Source: Halohasta litorea | Lineage (GTDB): Archaea; Halobacteriota; Halobacteria; Halobacteriales; Haloferacaceae | DNA: 41,481 nt | Reading direction: 5' to 3' | Assembly: GCF_024494645.1 (NCBI RefSeq) | Contig: NZ_JANHDJ010000012.1 | Span: forward strand, 1 to 41,481 | Shown: positions 1 through 7,998 of the stretch, piece by piece | Layout of the letters: the number at the start of each line of letters is the position of its first letter | How positions within the stretch are numbered: the stretch's first letter is position 1 | Made by a program: the position numbers and the translations under genes | Notes under the pieces: model-generated | What the model was told of the DNA's origin: nothing | The model's database searches: none | The model's input: the letters and a program-made list of their open reading frames with translations, nothing else

Positions 1-2
1 GC

Positions 3-95
3 TTCGCCGTGCGAGCGCGTTCCTGGTTCCGTGAGTTCCGCGAAATCGCGCTGATGTGTGCCGTCTATAACATCAAACGCTTCGTCAAACAGTGA
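3..95 (+). pseudogene. C-terminal tail of an IS transposase (IS5/IS4-like), cut by the window edge
   Basis: The frame starting at base 3 is open to a TGA at 93-95 and reads like the C-terminus of haloarchaeal DDE transposases (WFREFREIALMCAVYNIKR). Only about 30 residues lie in the window, so I cannot tell whether the upstream transposase is complete. The stop falls in the same frame as the truncated dioxygenase that follows, and no spacer or promoter separates the two. This places an IS end, or a deletion next to one, at the break in that gene. The family assignment is from memory of this C-terminal pattern and is moderate. Confidence 0.5.
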
Positions 96-140
96 AATCC
101 TACGCTGTATGGCGATTCAACACAGCCGTTTGACGAGACG

Positions 141-740
141 GTGCTTCGATTTACTGACCCAGACGGCACGCAACTAGAACTTGTCACCGGCGAGTCGGCT
201 GTAGAACCATATGTAGACGGGCTAGTTCCAACACAATATGCAATTCGTGGCATCTCTGGTGTGACGCTGCTTTCGACGAATGTCTTTGTTACTGCAAGTG
301 TGCTGGAGACGCTGGGGTTCGAACTCCTCGAACAGGAGGGAGATCGGGTTCGATATCAAGCACCAGGTGACCGTGCTACGAGTATCGATCTCCTCGACCG
401 AGATGTCGACTTCGGCCGTGAGGGTGCTGGGTCGATCCACCACGTTGCCGTGCGTGTCCCTGATGAAGAACAACTCTTTGAGTGGCACAAACTCTTCCGA
501 GAACGCGAATACGACGTATCACGGGTGATGGATCGACACTTCTTCCACTCATTGTATGTTCGTGAGCCCGGTGGTATTCTGTTTGAACTTGCGACCGAAC
601 AACCAGGACTGACAGCCGATGTCGACCTTAATACGCTTGGCGAATCGTTGTTCCTCCCACCGTGGCTCGAAGAAGACCGTGAAATAATCGAAAGCCAACT
701 TCCGCCACTCAATATTACGCCTGATTCGGAACCAAATTGA
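141..740 (+). pseudogene. 5'-truncated ring-cleaving dioxygenase (VOC family, MhqO/MhqE-like)
   Basis: This vicinal-oxygen-chelate protein would open an aromatic (hydroquinone or catechol-like) ring using a metal centre. About 199 residues remain from GTG 141. The frame begins in the first VOC module (RFTDPDGTQLELV), followed by a second module with SIHHVAV (His100/101), FHSLYVREPGG (His136) and FELATE (Glu149), which fit the family's metal ligands. Relatives are about 310 residues, so roughly 110 N-terminal residues are missing. Homologous-looking sequence (GDSTQPFDETV) continues upstream of the GTG back to the transposase stop at 95, so the GTG is only the first available start. The stop overlaps the next gene's ATG (TGATG), as in mhqO-mhqD-type pairs. 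A broken gene is likely; residual product is possible. Confidence 0.72.
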
Positions 741-1402
741 TGGCCCAGCATACATCTTCGACCGATCCAGAAGCGGACCCACACGAAGGCCAACCGACTG
801 AGACCGCTGGCGCACCTCCACAAGCAGCTGAAGCGGCCGTGATCATGCTTCACGGCCGGGGGTCGACTGCACAATATTTTCTGAAACTCATCGACGAATT
901 TCTCCACCATGGCGTGATGTATCTCGCTCCCCAGGCCGCCCAGAGCACATGGTATCCCCGGTCGGGTTATGGACCAATCGAAGAGAACGAACCGTGGCTC
1001 TCCTCAGCATTTGATCAGGTAAGGAGTTGTCTTGAGACAGCCGCTGCCGCAGGTATCCCTTACGAACGCACACTCCTACTGGGGTTTTCACAAGGTGGGT
1101 GCCTTGCAAGCGAGTTCGTCGCACGAAATCCCCGTCGCTACGGTGGACTCGTGGTGTTATCCGGGAGTTTACTTGGACCAGAAATCAGACAAGACTACGA
1201 AGGCTCTATCGATGGCACACCGGTGTTTCTTGGGTGTAGTAGTGACGATACCTACGTTCCTGCAGAGCGCATTCGCGAATCAGCTCACGTGTTTGAACAG
1301 CTCGATAGTGCGGTCGACTACAGACTTTATGATGATTTGGGACACGCGATCAATGACGACGAAATCCAGATGATCAACACATTCATCCAACGATTACTTT
1401 GA
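740..1402 (+). CDS. Alpha/beta hydrolase, phospholipase/carboxylesterase family (MhqD-like)
   Basis: A cytosolic serine hydrolase of about 220 residues, the usual size for the phospholipase/carboxylesterase (LysoPL-2/MhqD) family. Visible features are the oxyanion segment MLHGRGS near residue 37, the nucleophile elbow GFSQGG (Ser117), an acid in CSSDD (Asp169/170) and the final catalytic His202 in LGHAI. ATG 740 overlaps the TGA of the dioxygenase gene, so translation was probably coupled to it. The pairing of ring-cleaving dioxygenase and hydrolase resembles the Bacillus quinone/azo-compound detoxification operons. With the upstream gene beheaded, its promoter is probably lost or replaced by one reading out of the IS end. 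The substrate cannot be read from the sequence. Confidence 0.85.
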   Translation: MAQHTSSTDPEADPHEGQPTETAGAPPQAAEAAVIMLHGRGSTAQYFLKLIDEFLHHGVMYLAPQAAQSTWYPRSGYGPIEENEPWLSSAFDQVRSCLETAAAAGIPYERTLLLGFSQGGCLASEFVARNPRRYGGLVVLSGSLLGPEIRQDYEGSIDGTPVFLGCSSDDTYVPAERIRESAHVFEQLDSAVDYRLYDDLGHAINDDEIQMINTFIQRLL

Positions 1403-1689
1403 GCCGGTGTGGTGTCAATGGTCAGACTCCGGCCTGCAGATACTGTGTGAGCTTTCGGAATACCCAACGAGTACCCGGCAGCAACAGCGTATATATCAGC
1501 GGTGCAGATGTACCCCTCCGACTCAATGGAGACATCTACGTTCTGTTCTCCAGCGACGATCTCGCGAAACACACGCTCAGTAACTGCGCAGACTCTGTCA
1601 TAGAATGGCGATTCAAGAGACAGTGTGAAATACCACCGCTACCGTGTCTCTAAAGCACATCGTCACATATCTCGATGGAAGAACACTGA

Positions 1690-2565
1690 ATGACCGACTC
1701 GCATTGGCAGGCTGCGATACAGACGGCGCGCAACTCAAAGTCTGGGATCTATGGTCCACAGTCGTTTCGAGATTACATCACAGACATTGGGCAGGACCCT
1801 CGTGATTATCGAACGGCTGCAGAGATTTCTATCGATAAGAGACGAGATCTTGCGAGCGAATTAGAACAGAACGATATGATGGTGCTTCGGCTGGGACGGG
1901 CACCCGACGGCACTGGGACCCAATTTGCATTGGTCGAAGCTGAAGGTGGGTTAGATGACTTCTTTATCGACGAGGCGACCTTCGATTCAGATCAGTATAC
2001 CGAGCTCGACCTGCGCCCAGAGAGCCAAGACGCACAGAACTTCGCCCAGCAAACCCAAGATAGGCTTCGTGCATATCAACTCCTTCCCCAGTTTTCTGAG
2101 TCCTCGTTGGTCAATCTGGCACTCACGAGTGGCTTGGTGAGTCGAACACTGGGTCTTGACGTTGAAACAGTCGGCGCTGCGCCTGCTACCGTCGCCTCGA
2201 CCTTTGAGTTTGAGTTCCAACCACACCCAGCGACCCCAGTGACACTCCGACATAACAATGGACAAGTCGAAGTCGACGCCTGTTTTGTGAGTCGACGGAA
2301 TGGGAAGCGAGTCTTGATCGTGCTTGAGGCGAAGACCGGGACGAAGCGATCGCTTGCCAAACACAAGCTCTTCTATCCACTGATGAGTCTTCAATCAGAG
2401 GCCTCGAATGAGGACTTTGAGATTATTCCGGTCTACCTCCGAGCCCAAGAGATCAAGGGTGGGATCGACTACCATATCTACGAATGTACGCCATTTGATG
2501 GTGAAAAGCCGGTCCTTAGCAGTGTACGCGTCGACTCCCATAGCCAGTACCGACTCCGGATTTGA
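1690..2565 (+). CDS. Hypothetical protein with a PD-(D/E)XK nuclease-like core
   Basis: A 291-residue acidic protein that I do not recognise as a named family member (possibly the haloarchaeal DUF6997-type group). Its C-terminal half has the signature of the PD-(D/E)XK fold: a strand with Asp196 (EVDACF), then a hydrophobic strand ending in Glu213-Ala-Lys215 (VLIVLEAKTG), spaced 17 residues apart as in restriction and Holliday-junction nucleases. The segment after it (LAKHKLFYPLMSL) resembles the conserved helix that follows the core in such proteins. The N-terminal 170 residues show no domain I know. It starts at ATG 1690 after a 287-base gap in which I see no gene. A role in DNA restriction or repair is inference from the motif. 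Confidence 0.7.
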   Translation: MTDSHWQAAIQTARNSKSGIYGPQSFRDYITDIGQDPRDYRTAAEISIDKRRDLASELEQNDMMVLRLGRAPDGTGTQFALVEAEGGLDDFFIDEATFDSDQYTELDLRPESQDAQNFAQQTQDRLRAYQLLPQFSESSLVNLALTSGLVSRTLGLDVETVGAAPATVASTFEFEFQPHPATPVTLRHNNGQVEVDACFVSRRNGKRVLIVLEAKTGTKRSLAKHKLFYPLMSLQSEASNEDFEIIPVYLRAQEIKGGIDYHIYECTPFDGEKPVLSSVRVDSHSQYRLRI

Positions 2566-2577
2566 TGTCGACAGTCT

Positions 2578-2871
2578 GTGGGTCGGTTGAATTTTTTGTG
2601 CCGGATCTCACGGGCCAAGTGTTACGTAGAGGTCGACAGGCTTGCGGCGGCAGCCGACACGGTTTGGGACGACGACCAGTGGGTGATTGATCTGAAATTA
2701 TGGACTAACGGGACAACCAACGCGTATGCCTACAAGCGGGCGGGTCACATTGAGGCCGGCCACCAGATTGAGAAGCGACTGTTTGTTGTCGACGGTGAGG
2801 TGTGGGCCTCTAAACACATATACAGCAACGAGCAGCTCGATGAGTGGGGTCTCGGTTTGGTGGATTCGTGA
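2578..2871 (+). CDS. Small hypothetical protein, possibly a gene remnant
   Basis: An open frame of about 97 codons from GTG 2578 (or TTG 2587), only 12 bases after the PD-(D/E)XK-like gene. The region from about residue 20 on (YVEVDRLAAAADTVWDDD, IEAGHQIEKRLFVVDGE) has haloarchaeal codon usage and an acidic composition, so it looks coding. The first 15 residues do not, and there is no good ATG. It may be the 3' part of a longer gene or a gene with a weak start. I recognise no domain. Confidence 0.4.
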   Translation: MGRLNFLCRISRAKCYVEVDRLAAAADTVWDDDQWVIDLKLWTNGTTNAYAYKRAGHIEAGHQIEKRLFVVDGEVWASKHIYSNEQLDEWGLGLVDS

Positions 2872-2959
2872 CTAGACCTTTGAGTCTCCCTTTTGAGGGT
2901 CCGTCTTTGTGTGTCGGATAGTCACAACTTTTCTAACTGACTGGTGTGACTGTCAAACT

Positions 2960-3241
2960 ATGAGAGAAGTTGTCGACACCGAACAGGCATTTGAGCAAGC
3001 GGTGTTTGATTATCAGACGGTTGGTTATGAAGTGATCGAAAAGGCCCAAGGGCGCGCTGTTCTCAAACGTGGGCTTCGTGGCGATTGGATCTGGCACGTC
3101 CCGTTGTTCATCTTTACTCTTGGAGTCGGGAATATTGCGTATCTGTTCTACCGGTGGTTCAACCGGCCTGAGAAACTGGTTGTCCGTCGACGGATGGCTC
3201 CTGATGAGGGAGCTGTGGAACGAACGGAAAAGTATGGGTAA
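2960..3241 (+). CDS. Small membrane-associated hypothetical protein
   Basis: A 93-residue protein from ATG 2960. The first 45 residues are a soluble segment (DTEQAFEQAVFDYQTVGYEVIE), followed by one hydrophobic helix at about residues 50-68 (WHVPLFIFTLGVGNIAYLF) and a basic tail (RWFNRPEKLVVRRR). This suggests a single-pass or hairpin membrane protein with a cytosolic N-terminal domain. No catalytic motif is visible and I do not assign a family. The gene has its own ~90-base upstream gap and is not clearly in an operon. Confidence 0.6.
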   Translation: MREVVDTEQAFEQAVFDYQTVGYEVIEKAQGRAVLKRGLRGDWIWHVPLFIFTLGVGNIAYLFYRWFNRPEKLVVRRRMAPDEGAVERTEKYG

Positions 3242-3518
3242 GACGGTCGACAAGACGGCGAATAGTTTGCTCCAGCGCTGTAACGCTGATTTTATCACAT
3301 CTCTGCTGTAGGTTGTCGGTCGACCCACTGCGGCAGTCGTGGTCGACGATCCGCTCTGGGAGGCCCTCACGTACACAATCAGGACACTCCAACAGGTCGG
3401 GTCGCGAGAGCTCGTCGACCAGCGTAATGGCTATCTAGATATGCTCAAGTGTTTCAGCGTCGACGGCAGTGGTTGCGGCGGCGGCCAACTGATCACACAG
3501 TTCGTCGACGGGTGTCAT
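3159..3518 (-). pseudogene. Decayed small Cys-motif protein gene with in-frame amber
   Basis: Reading leftward from ATG 3518-3516, the frame gives MTPVDELCDQLAAAATTAVD, then TLEHI, a TAG at 3437-3435, and continues in the same frame as ITLVDELSRPDLLECPDC and GLPERIVDHDC. The continuity across the stop, with a CPDC...HDC zinc-type motif behind it, shows one gene inactivated by a nonsense change. The true end was probably soon after the HDC motif (about 3330); beyond that the frame runs into the opposite-strand gene at 2960-3241. A second relic of the same family lies at 9257-9426. Function unknown. Confidence 0.6.
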
Positions 3519-3573
3519 TGCGGTTCCAGGAATGTAAGCCGACTGTGGACGAATCGGGTGTGATTTTGAATTT

Positions 3574-3616
3574 CTTAACCAACAGTTAAGCCAGAGCTGA
3601 TCGCTTGTTGGTTAAG
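3574..3616. repeat. 11-bp perfect inverted repeat (CTTAACCAACA / TGTTGGTTAAG)
   Basis: The left arm is 3574-3584 and the right arm 3606-3616, with a 21-base spacer. The arms are exact complements. The repeat lies about 55 bases upstream of the start of the decayed gene at 3159-3518, so it may be that gene's old operator. It could equally be a hairpin or an element end. Confidence 0.5.
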
Positions 3617-4327
3617 ATTTGATGAGTAGACGATCGGGAATGCGCGATTGCAATGTGCGTGGACGGCCGATGCGGTCGACCTGTGTTGGTGTGGCGACCC
3701 ACTTCGGCATTGATGATTGAGAATCTGCTCTGGCATACCCATGACCGTTTGTTGAGGCAGTGCTGAATAGAGGGCGCGTATCGGTCATACCTCCGTCCCG
3801 CATCGAACCGGATGCCATGTACCCCCTGTGAGATTAAATCAGGTGTCCGTAGCTGTTTACAGGTCGGTTCGAAGTACGTCGATTGCAGATCACATCGAAT
3901 TCCGGAGTCGACTCTTTCATTTCCGAGACTATTTTTATTTACCAATTGAAACAATTAGGCTCTGTACTTTGCACATCCGACACCTGCACTGAAGTAGAGA
4001 TACCGAATATAATGCTATTGGATAGATTTCCCCCTCCCCCATCTCTGATAGTCTAGTGTGTCTCTTACTTTCCCCCAGTGCGAGACCACTACAGTAAGTC
4101 CAACTGACGTAACCCCCGGACAAAACACGTCTTCGGTATCTCTACCAGTGGACTTCCAAACTGGTAATACAGCAAGACGTCCATTCCCCCCAGAATGGCC
4201 TGTTGCTGGATTATCAGCCTGCCCGGTTTCAATACGACTGCTGCATTCCCCCATACAGCAGACCGAGTGGAATTCAATCCACGCATTTAGTAAGACAGTG
4301 GCGTATATGAATAGTGAGACTGACTAG
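3617..4327. other. Gene-poor stretch of about 700 bases
   Basis: I find no gene that I can support. A short minus-strand frame at 3612-3818 and a plus-strand frame at 4058-4327 have neither convincing starts nor recognisable content. The DNA is more mixed in composition than its neighbours and includes a pyrimidine run near 4027-4041. It probably contains debris from the rearrangements that left relics on both sides. Confidence 0.5.
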
Positions 4328-5683
4328 TCAGTGTATGCCTTTCCCGGAAGCTTCGAATAACTGTTCGAAGATCGCTTGTTCTGCTTTGCGGAGGTGGCGA
4401 TTGTATGTTTTCCGTGTGATTCCCAAGCGATCTGCTAACTCGTCGCCGGAACTTGCTCGTGGGGTCTCAAAGTAGCCGCCATAGTAGGCCATCTGTACGG
4501 CTACAAGCTGCTTTTCGGTCAGCACATCTTCGATGATATTGTACAAGAGCCGTGGTGAGTAGTCGAGTTCGTGAGACACGACTTCGATATCCGAACACAC
4601 ATGCCGAATCTCTCCAAGGGCAGTTCGGAGATCGAGATCTCCCGGTAGTCTTCCAGTAAGCACCACTGAGCCATCCGACTGAGGTTTAATGAGAGAAATC
4701 ACTTGCCCTCCGAGAGACTCAAAGACTAACGGGACACGCAGGTCCCCTACATGGACCTCTAGTCGACAGACCTCATCAGTCGACTTGAGCAATTTCGCAT
4801 CTAAGATGGTAGAATCTTCAGCGGCCACGCTGTGTACTGTTTTCGTTGGAATTCCAGTTGCGGAGAGGTATTCGAGTGCGGTTCCATCGGGAAGTCTCAC
4901 CACCTCATCGATATCGATCTGGAATCCGGAATCAGCAGCGGCCACAAACGGCTCAAACAGCTGTTCTGAAGAGAGTTCGACCAATCGTATCTCTTCGCTC
5001 GTCAACTTGTCTTCGCGGTCTTTCAGCGCTGTCGCATCTTCAATGCCGACAACAATGTAGTCGACATCCCCACTGGCATTGAACACAGGTGCAGAGTTAC
5101 TCGACAACCATCGTTCGGTCCCATCTGGGAGCTCAATCCAGTGTTCAAACCCATACACAGCCCGTCCCGTTTTCAAAACACGTGTGATTGGGTGCTCATC
5201 CACAGGAACTGGCGTTCCATCGTCGTAATAGATGTTCCACTCAGGCTGTCTGTAGGTTCGGCTCGTAATCTCACTGCGTTCGAGGCCTAACATCTCCTCA
5301 GCACGTTCGTTCGCAAATTCGATCTCCCCAGAGGAGTCGACAACAACGATACTTACAGGACTGGCCTCCAAGATCTGCTCGATTAGCAAATCCTCGCCTA
5401 GGCCACGAGCGAGTCGACCAGTGCTGTCGGATTCAGTGCGCGGATGAGCCAGATCAAAATCATCCACAGACGGTGGTCGCCACCATACCTGTATGTCGTT
5501 GGCAATCGATTTAGATTTCAATTGTCCTTGACTGCCCAGTGAATTCAGTGTCGCCTGCGCCACGGATGGACTACATCCCACACCACTCGCAACCTCTTCC
5601 GTAGTGAGAGGCTCTGTGGTATCACTCATTGTGTCGAAAACTCTGAAAACCACCTGCCTATCGATTTGACCCGAACAACCCAT
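4328..5683 (-). CDS. PAS-domain HTH_10 transcriptional regulator (bacterio-opsin activator type)
   Basis: A 451-residue Bat-like regulator. The order is an N-terminal winged-helix segment (residues about 8-70, LTTEEVASGVGCSPSVAQAT), a PAS domain (about 105-225, ILEASPVSIVVVDSSGEIEF), the GAF-like/BAT partner domain (about 240-385) and a C-terminal HTH_10 domain (about 390-445, LTEKQLVAVQMAYYGGYFETPR, then ELADRLGITRKTYNRHLR). In this family the PAS and BAT domains sense small ligands, light or redox state and the HTH_10 binds DNA. I chose ATG 5683 over the internal ATG 5629 because the first winged-helix segment (VVFRVFDTM) needs the upstream residues. An inverted repeat sits directly before the start. 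No target gene is obvious; the 3' side is empty. Confidence 0.9.
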   Translation of the reverse strand: MGCSGQIDRQVVFRVFDTMSDTTEPLTTEEVASGVGCSPSVAQATLNSLGSQGQLKSKSIANDIQVWWRPPSVDDFDLAHPRTESDSTGRLARGLGEDLLIEQILEASPVSIVVVDSSGEIEFANERAEEMLGLERSEITSRTYRQPEWNIYYDDGTPVPVDEHPITRVLKTGRAVYGFEHWIELPDGTERWLSSNSAPVFNASGDVDYIVVGIEDATALKDREDKLTSEEIRLVELSSEQLFEPFVAAADSGFQIDIDEVVRLPDGTALEYLSATGIPTKTVHSVAAEDSTILDAKLLKSTDEVCRLEVHVGDLRVPLVFESLGGQVISLIKPQSDGSVVLTGRLPGDLDLRTALGEIRHVCSDIEVVSHELDYSPRLLYNIIEDVLTEKQLVAVQMAYYGGYFETPRASSGDELADRLGITRKTYNRHLRKAEQAIFEQLFEASGKGIH

Positions 5684-5684
5684 T

Positions 5685-5713
5685 GTCTATTCTAGGAGTG
5701 TATACGAATAGAC
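5685..5713 (-). promoter_or_regulatory. 8-bp inverted repeat at the promoter of the PAS/HTH_10 gene
   Basis: GTCTATTC at 5685-5692 and GAATAGAC at 5706-5713 are perfect complements, 13 bases apart, and the inner arm ends one base before the regulator's start codon. The spacer holds a TATA-like GTATAC. The position suits an autoregulatory operator, but binding is an inference. Confidence 0.45.
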
Positions 5714-5785
5714 GTTGTTGGCTATTTTGTAGACAGTCGGTGTTCTGGGCCAATAGAACAAAGAAAATTGGACTGGTTACCGGAT

Positions 5786-6160
5786 TCAGTCGTCGACTGT
5801 TTTCCGGAGTTCCTCGGAGAGTCGGTCAAGACAGATTTCGAAGAAACTCAGCGGTGCTTCGACCTCGATATCTCCTGGCTCATGAATTGAGTCGTCAGTC
5901 GTTTCGAGTTGGAAGTGCGTTGTTCCAAGATCCGGGTGATCATCGTCTTTGTGCCAGCCAACACTGACACCATCATCTGCCCAGTGAACACGCTGGACGT
6001 CAGTGCCCTCACGTGGCCGCCAGAGTACCTCGACTGTTGCGTCTGTCCGTGGAAACGACTCACTAAGGAAGATCTCGATGTCGACATCAGCAACAACCTT
6101 CCGAGGACGGATTCGAGACAGTTCATATCGAACGCTATCGAATCCAGGTACGTTCTCCAT
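5786..6160 (-). CDS. TumE/DUF6516-like protein, putative toxin of a toxin-antitoxin pair
   Basis: A 124-residue protein whose central and C-terminal part (VEVLWRPRE, VHWADDGVSVGW, HPDLGTTHFQLE, then a helix FFEICLDRLSEEL) follows the layout I associate with TumE/DUF6516 proteins, which sit beside HTH antitoxins. It lies directly downstream of the HTH gene ending at 6236. The frame is open back to that stop, and the intervening codons (GFTRREGLRRLKER) look like real protein, yet contain no ATG, GTG or TTG. ATG 6160 is therefore the first usable start. Either the N-terminus is short, an unusual start is used, or a frameshift near 6200 has separated it from the ATG at 6228. Toxicity is inferred from context. 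Confidence 0.55.
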   Translation of the reverse strand: MENVPGFDSVRYELSRIRPRKVVADVDIEIFLSESFPRTDATVEVLWRPREGTDVQRVHWADDGVSVGWHKDDDHPDLGTTHFQLETTDDSIHEPGDIEVEAPLSFFEICLDRLSEELRKTVDD

Positions 6161-6235
6161 TCGTTCTTTGAGTCGACGAAGACCCTCACGCCGGGTGAAT
6201 CCCCGGCACCTGCGAGAAAAATCACCATCTAACGA

Positions 6236-6787
6236 CTAGCCTTCCTGCGGGAGTGTTGTCGACGAGCCACTAGACAGCGAATCAGTACCGAGTGTCGACA
6301 GCGAACTTTTGAGACTGATTGCAAGCTGAATTGATTCGCGTATCTCGACGTTGTATTCCCACTCTTCGATTACCTCTAAGCGCTCATGGCGATCCTTACT
6401 AGTAAGGACCTCACTGCCGATACTTTTGCGCAGCTCAGCGAGTGAGTCGACCCCGAATCTCTCTTTCCACCCATCGATTTCGTCACCGATCGCGTTGAGC
6501 TCCTGGGTGAGTTCGTCGAGTGTGTGTTCTTCAGCCAGTTGGCGAACTTCTCGAAGTAGCTGGGTGATGCTGTCTGGCTTGTAGCACGTACCCTCAGCAG
6601 TTTCGGTGACTTCGAGATCCCCCTGGTCGACCATCCGATTGAGATACTTCACAGCGGTATCGCGTGAGACGTCTGCCTCGGTGGCGATCCATCCTGCGTT
6701 TTGTGGTTCAGTCTGTGTCAGTACAACATGACGGACGCGTTCTGCTGCATCCGCTCCAGGAGGCCATCTCGGTTCTTTCTCACTCAT
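6236..6787 (-). CDS. Winged-helix protein of the DUF7342 type, putative antitoxin/regulator
   Basis: About 183 residues from ATG 6787 (an ATG at 6805 in frame is also possible; MSEKEPRWPPGADAAERVR is the more typical beginning). A winged-helix domain covers about residues 15-75 (GWIATEADVSRDTAVKYLNR, MVDQGDLEV). It is followed by a long helical, likely coiled-coil region (about 80-150) rich in Glu and Leu, and a low-complexity Ser-rich tail. This pattern is common in haloarchaeal HTH proteins encoded just before TumE-like genes. It probably binds its own promoter and its partner. The gene pair is co-directional with no gap. Confidence 0.68.
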   Translation of the reverse strand: MSEKEPRWPPGADAAERVRHVVLTQTEPQNAGWIATEADVSRDTAVKYLNRMVDQGDLEVTETAEGTCYKPDSITQLLREVRQLAEEHTLDELTQELNAIGDEIDGWKERFGVDSLAELRKSIGSEVLTSKDRHERLEVIEEWEYNVEIRESIQLAISLKSSLSTLGTDSLSSGSSTTLPQEG

Positions 6788-6805
6788 GAGTAGAATCTTC
6801 GCCAC

Positions 6806-7417
6806 CAGTACACTAATAATTTCGCACTAGCATGGAATAGTTGGTATTGGCTTACAACCGAGTTGAGGGACTGAGTAGTAGTCGACACTATTGTTCGACA
6901 CCACTTCTCCCGTCAGTAGGAGACAAATGGTAAAACAAATTGGACTATTATCGCCTGAGCGTTTTCTGATATATCATCTGTATGCCCTATACTCCAGATG
7001 GCTTTTCGGCCAGAGAGAGCCAGCGGCGTTTGCACCGTTGTACCCTAGCCTTTCTTTGGACTATTCCAGAGGTACAGAAGGAAATATAACGGCCTCAGAT
7101 TAGCCTAAAAGATCGTCGGGAACTTCTCTAACCGTTTTGATGACCCCGACGCGATCAAAAATGGTGGGAGTGGTCTAATTGACCCCGACGGATAGTTGAA
7201 ACACCTAAAATCGACTGATTCAGGCTAAGAGAAAGGCTACGACGAAAAATACGGATAGACACTCAAATCAGACACAGACACAATCTTGAGATCAATACCA
7301 ACTATTCTGCGCATATCGGGGGTTAGAGACCCTGAAAAGTGCCCGACGGACTCTACAAGCAGATTATTCTGGACTTACAACGAAAACATACAAATTCTAG
7401 TACTTAATCCAGCAGGA
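6806..7417. other. Gene-poor stretch with an 11-bp direct repeat
   Basis: No gene can be supported here. Frames on the plus strand near 6891-7103 lack haloarchaeal composition. The 11-mer TGACCCCGACG occurs at 7141-7151 and again at 7180-7190. The sequence is more AT-rich than the surrounding genes. Confidence 0.45.
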
Positions 7418-7816
7418 TCAAAACTCAATCCCAGTCGACGCCGTCGCATCCAACTGGTCATACATTTCATCTGGGAAAGGGAGACTCCCCCAGATCGAGT
7501 ATGGACACTGGTCTTCGCCAATGCAGTACCGCTGCATATCATCGTTACCACAGTTCATCGGAAGCGGGGTGTTACCACCAATCATATTCGAGAATTCATA
7601 GCGGAGTTGATAGTCCGTAACCTGCTCGTCATACCAGGACCAACGCGAAAAGACGCCTTTGAGATCTTCGAGTTCCTTGAGGCGGTCCTTGTCGGGCTCG
7701 TCATGCTGCTTTTCACGACGGATTGCAGCCTTGATATCATCACGAGCATCGATGATCGGCTGGAGAACGTCGACCAGATAGCCTCGGTCGTCGCAGATCG
7801 AATAGCCGAGTCGCGA
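7418..7816 (-). pseudogene. C-terminal relic of an unrecognised Cys-containing protein
   Basis: The minus-strand frame from 7816 to the TGA at 7420-7418 encodes about 132 residues that read as genuine protein: GYSICDDRGYLVDVLQP near the start, a charged helix (REKQHDEPDKDRLKELEDL), then NMIGGNTPLPMNCGN, YCIGEDQCPYSIWGS and an acidic end. Three Cys residues in the last third could bind metal. A TGA lies at 7819-7817 and no start codon is near the 5' end, so this is the 3' part of a longer gene whose beginning is lost. The antisense plus-strand frame is a shadow. I do not know the parent family; a replication or plasmid protein is only a guess. Confidence 0.55.
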
Positions 7817-7821
7817 TCACG

Positions 7822-7998
7822 ATGGCACTGACACCGAATCACGTCAGGAGAGACGTCGGCGGCGACATGCTCGACAAGGGCGTCTTCACGCCGTCGACGT
7901 CGAAACAGTACCTGAAACGAAAGCTCGCTGAGCGGGTCGGAGACCGACAGGAGCTACTCCGTCTCAACCCAGACCAGCACCCCGTTCGTCCTGATTAG
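7822..7998 (+). CDS. Small hypothetical protein or fragment (58 residues)
   Basis: ATG 7822 opens a 58-codon frame with haloarchaeal codon choice and a basic, helical content ([20 protein letters not shown]). It stops at 7998, overlapping the convergent lipoprotein gene's end by four bases. It starts six bases after the relic on the opposite strand. It may be a complete small protein or, more likely, a piece of a longer gene joined here by rearrangement. Confidence 0.35.
   Translation: MALTPNHVRRDVGGDMLDKGVFTPSTSKQYLKRKLAERVGDRQELLRLNPDQHPVRPD

Noticed and set aside
1403-1689. Possible small genes on either strand between the hydrolase and the PD-(D/E)XK-like gene
   Set aside because: Frames of about 80 codons exist but overlap the flanking genes or lack good starts, and their translations do not look like haloarchaeal protein.
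3586-3954. 122-codon minus-strand frame and a shorter nested frame
   Set aside because: Basic, His/Arg-rich translations with no acidic bias and no motif; unlike the other proteins of this genome.
7286-7831. 181-codon plus-strand frame in the gene-poor region
   Set aside because: The opposite strand gives a much more protein-like sequence with Cys motifs at 7418-7816, so the plus frame is a shadow of that relic.
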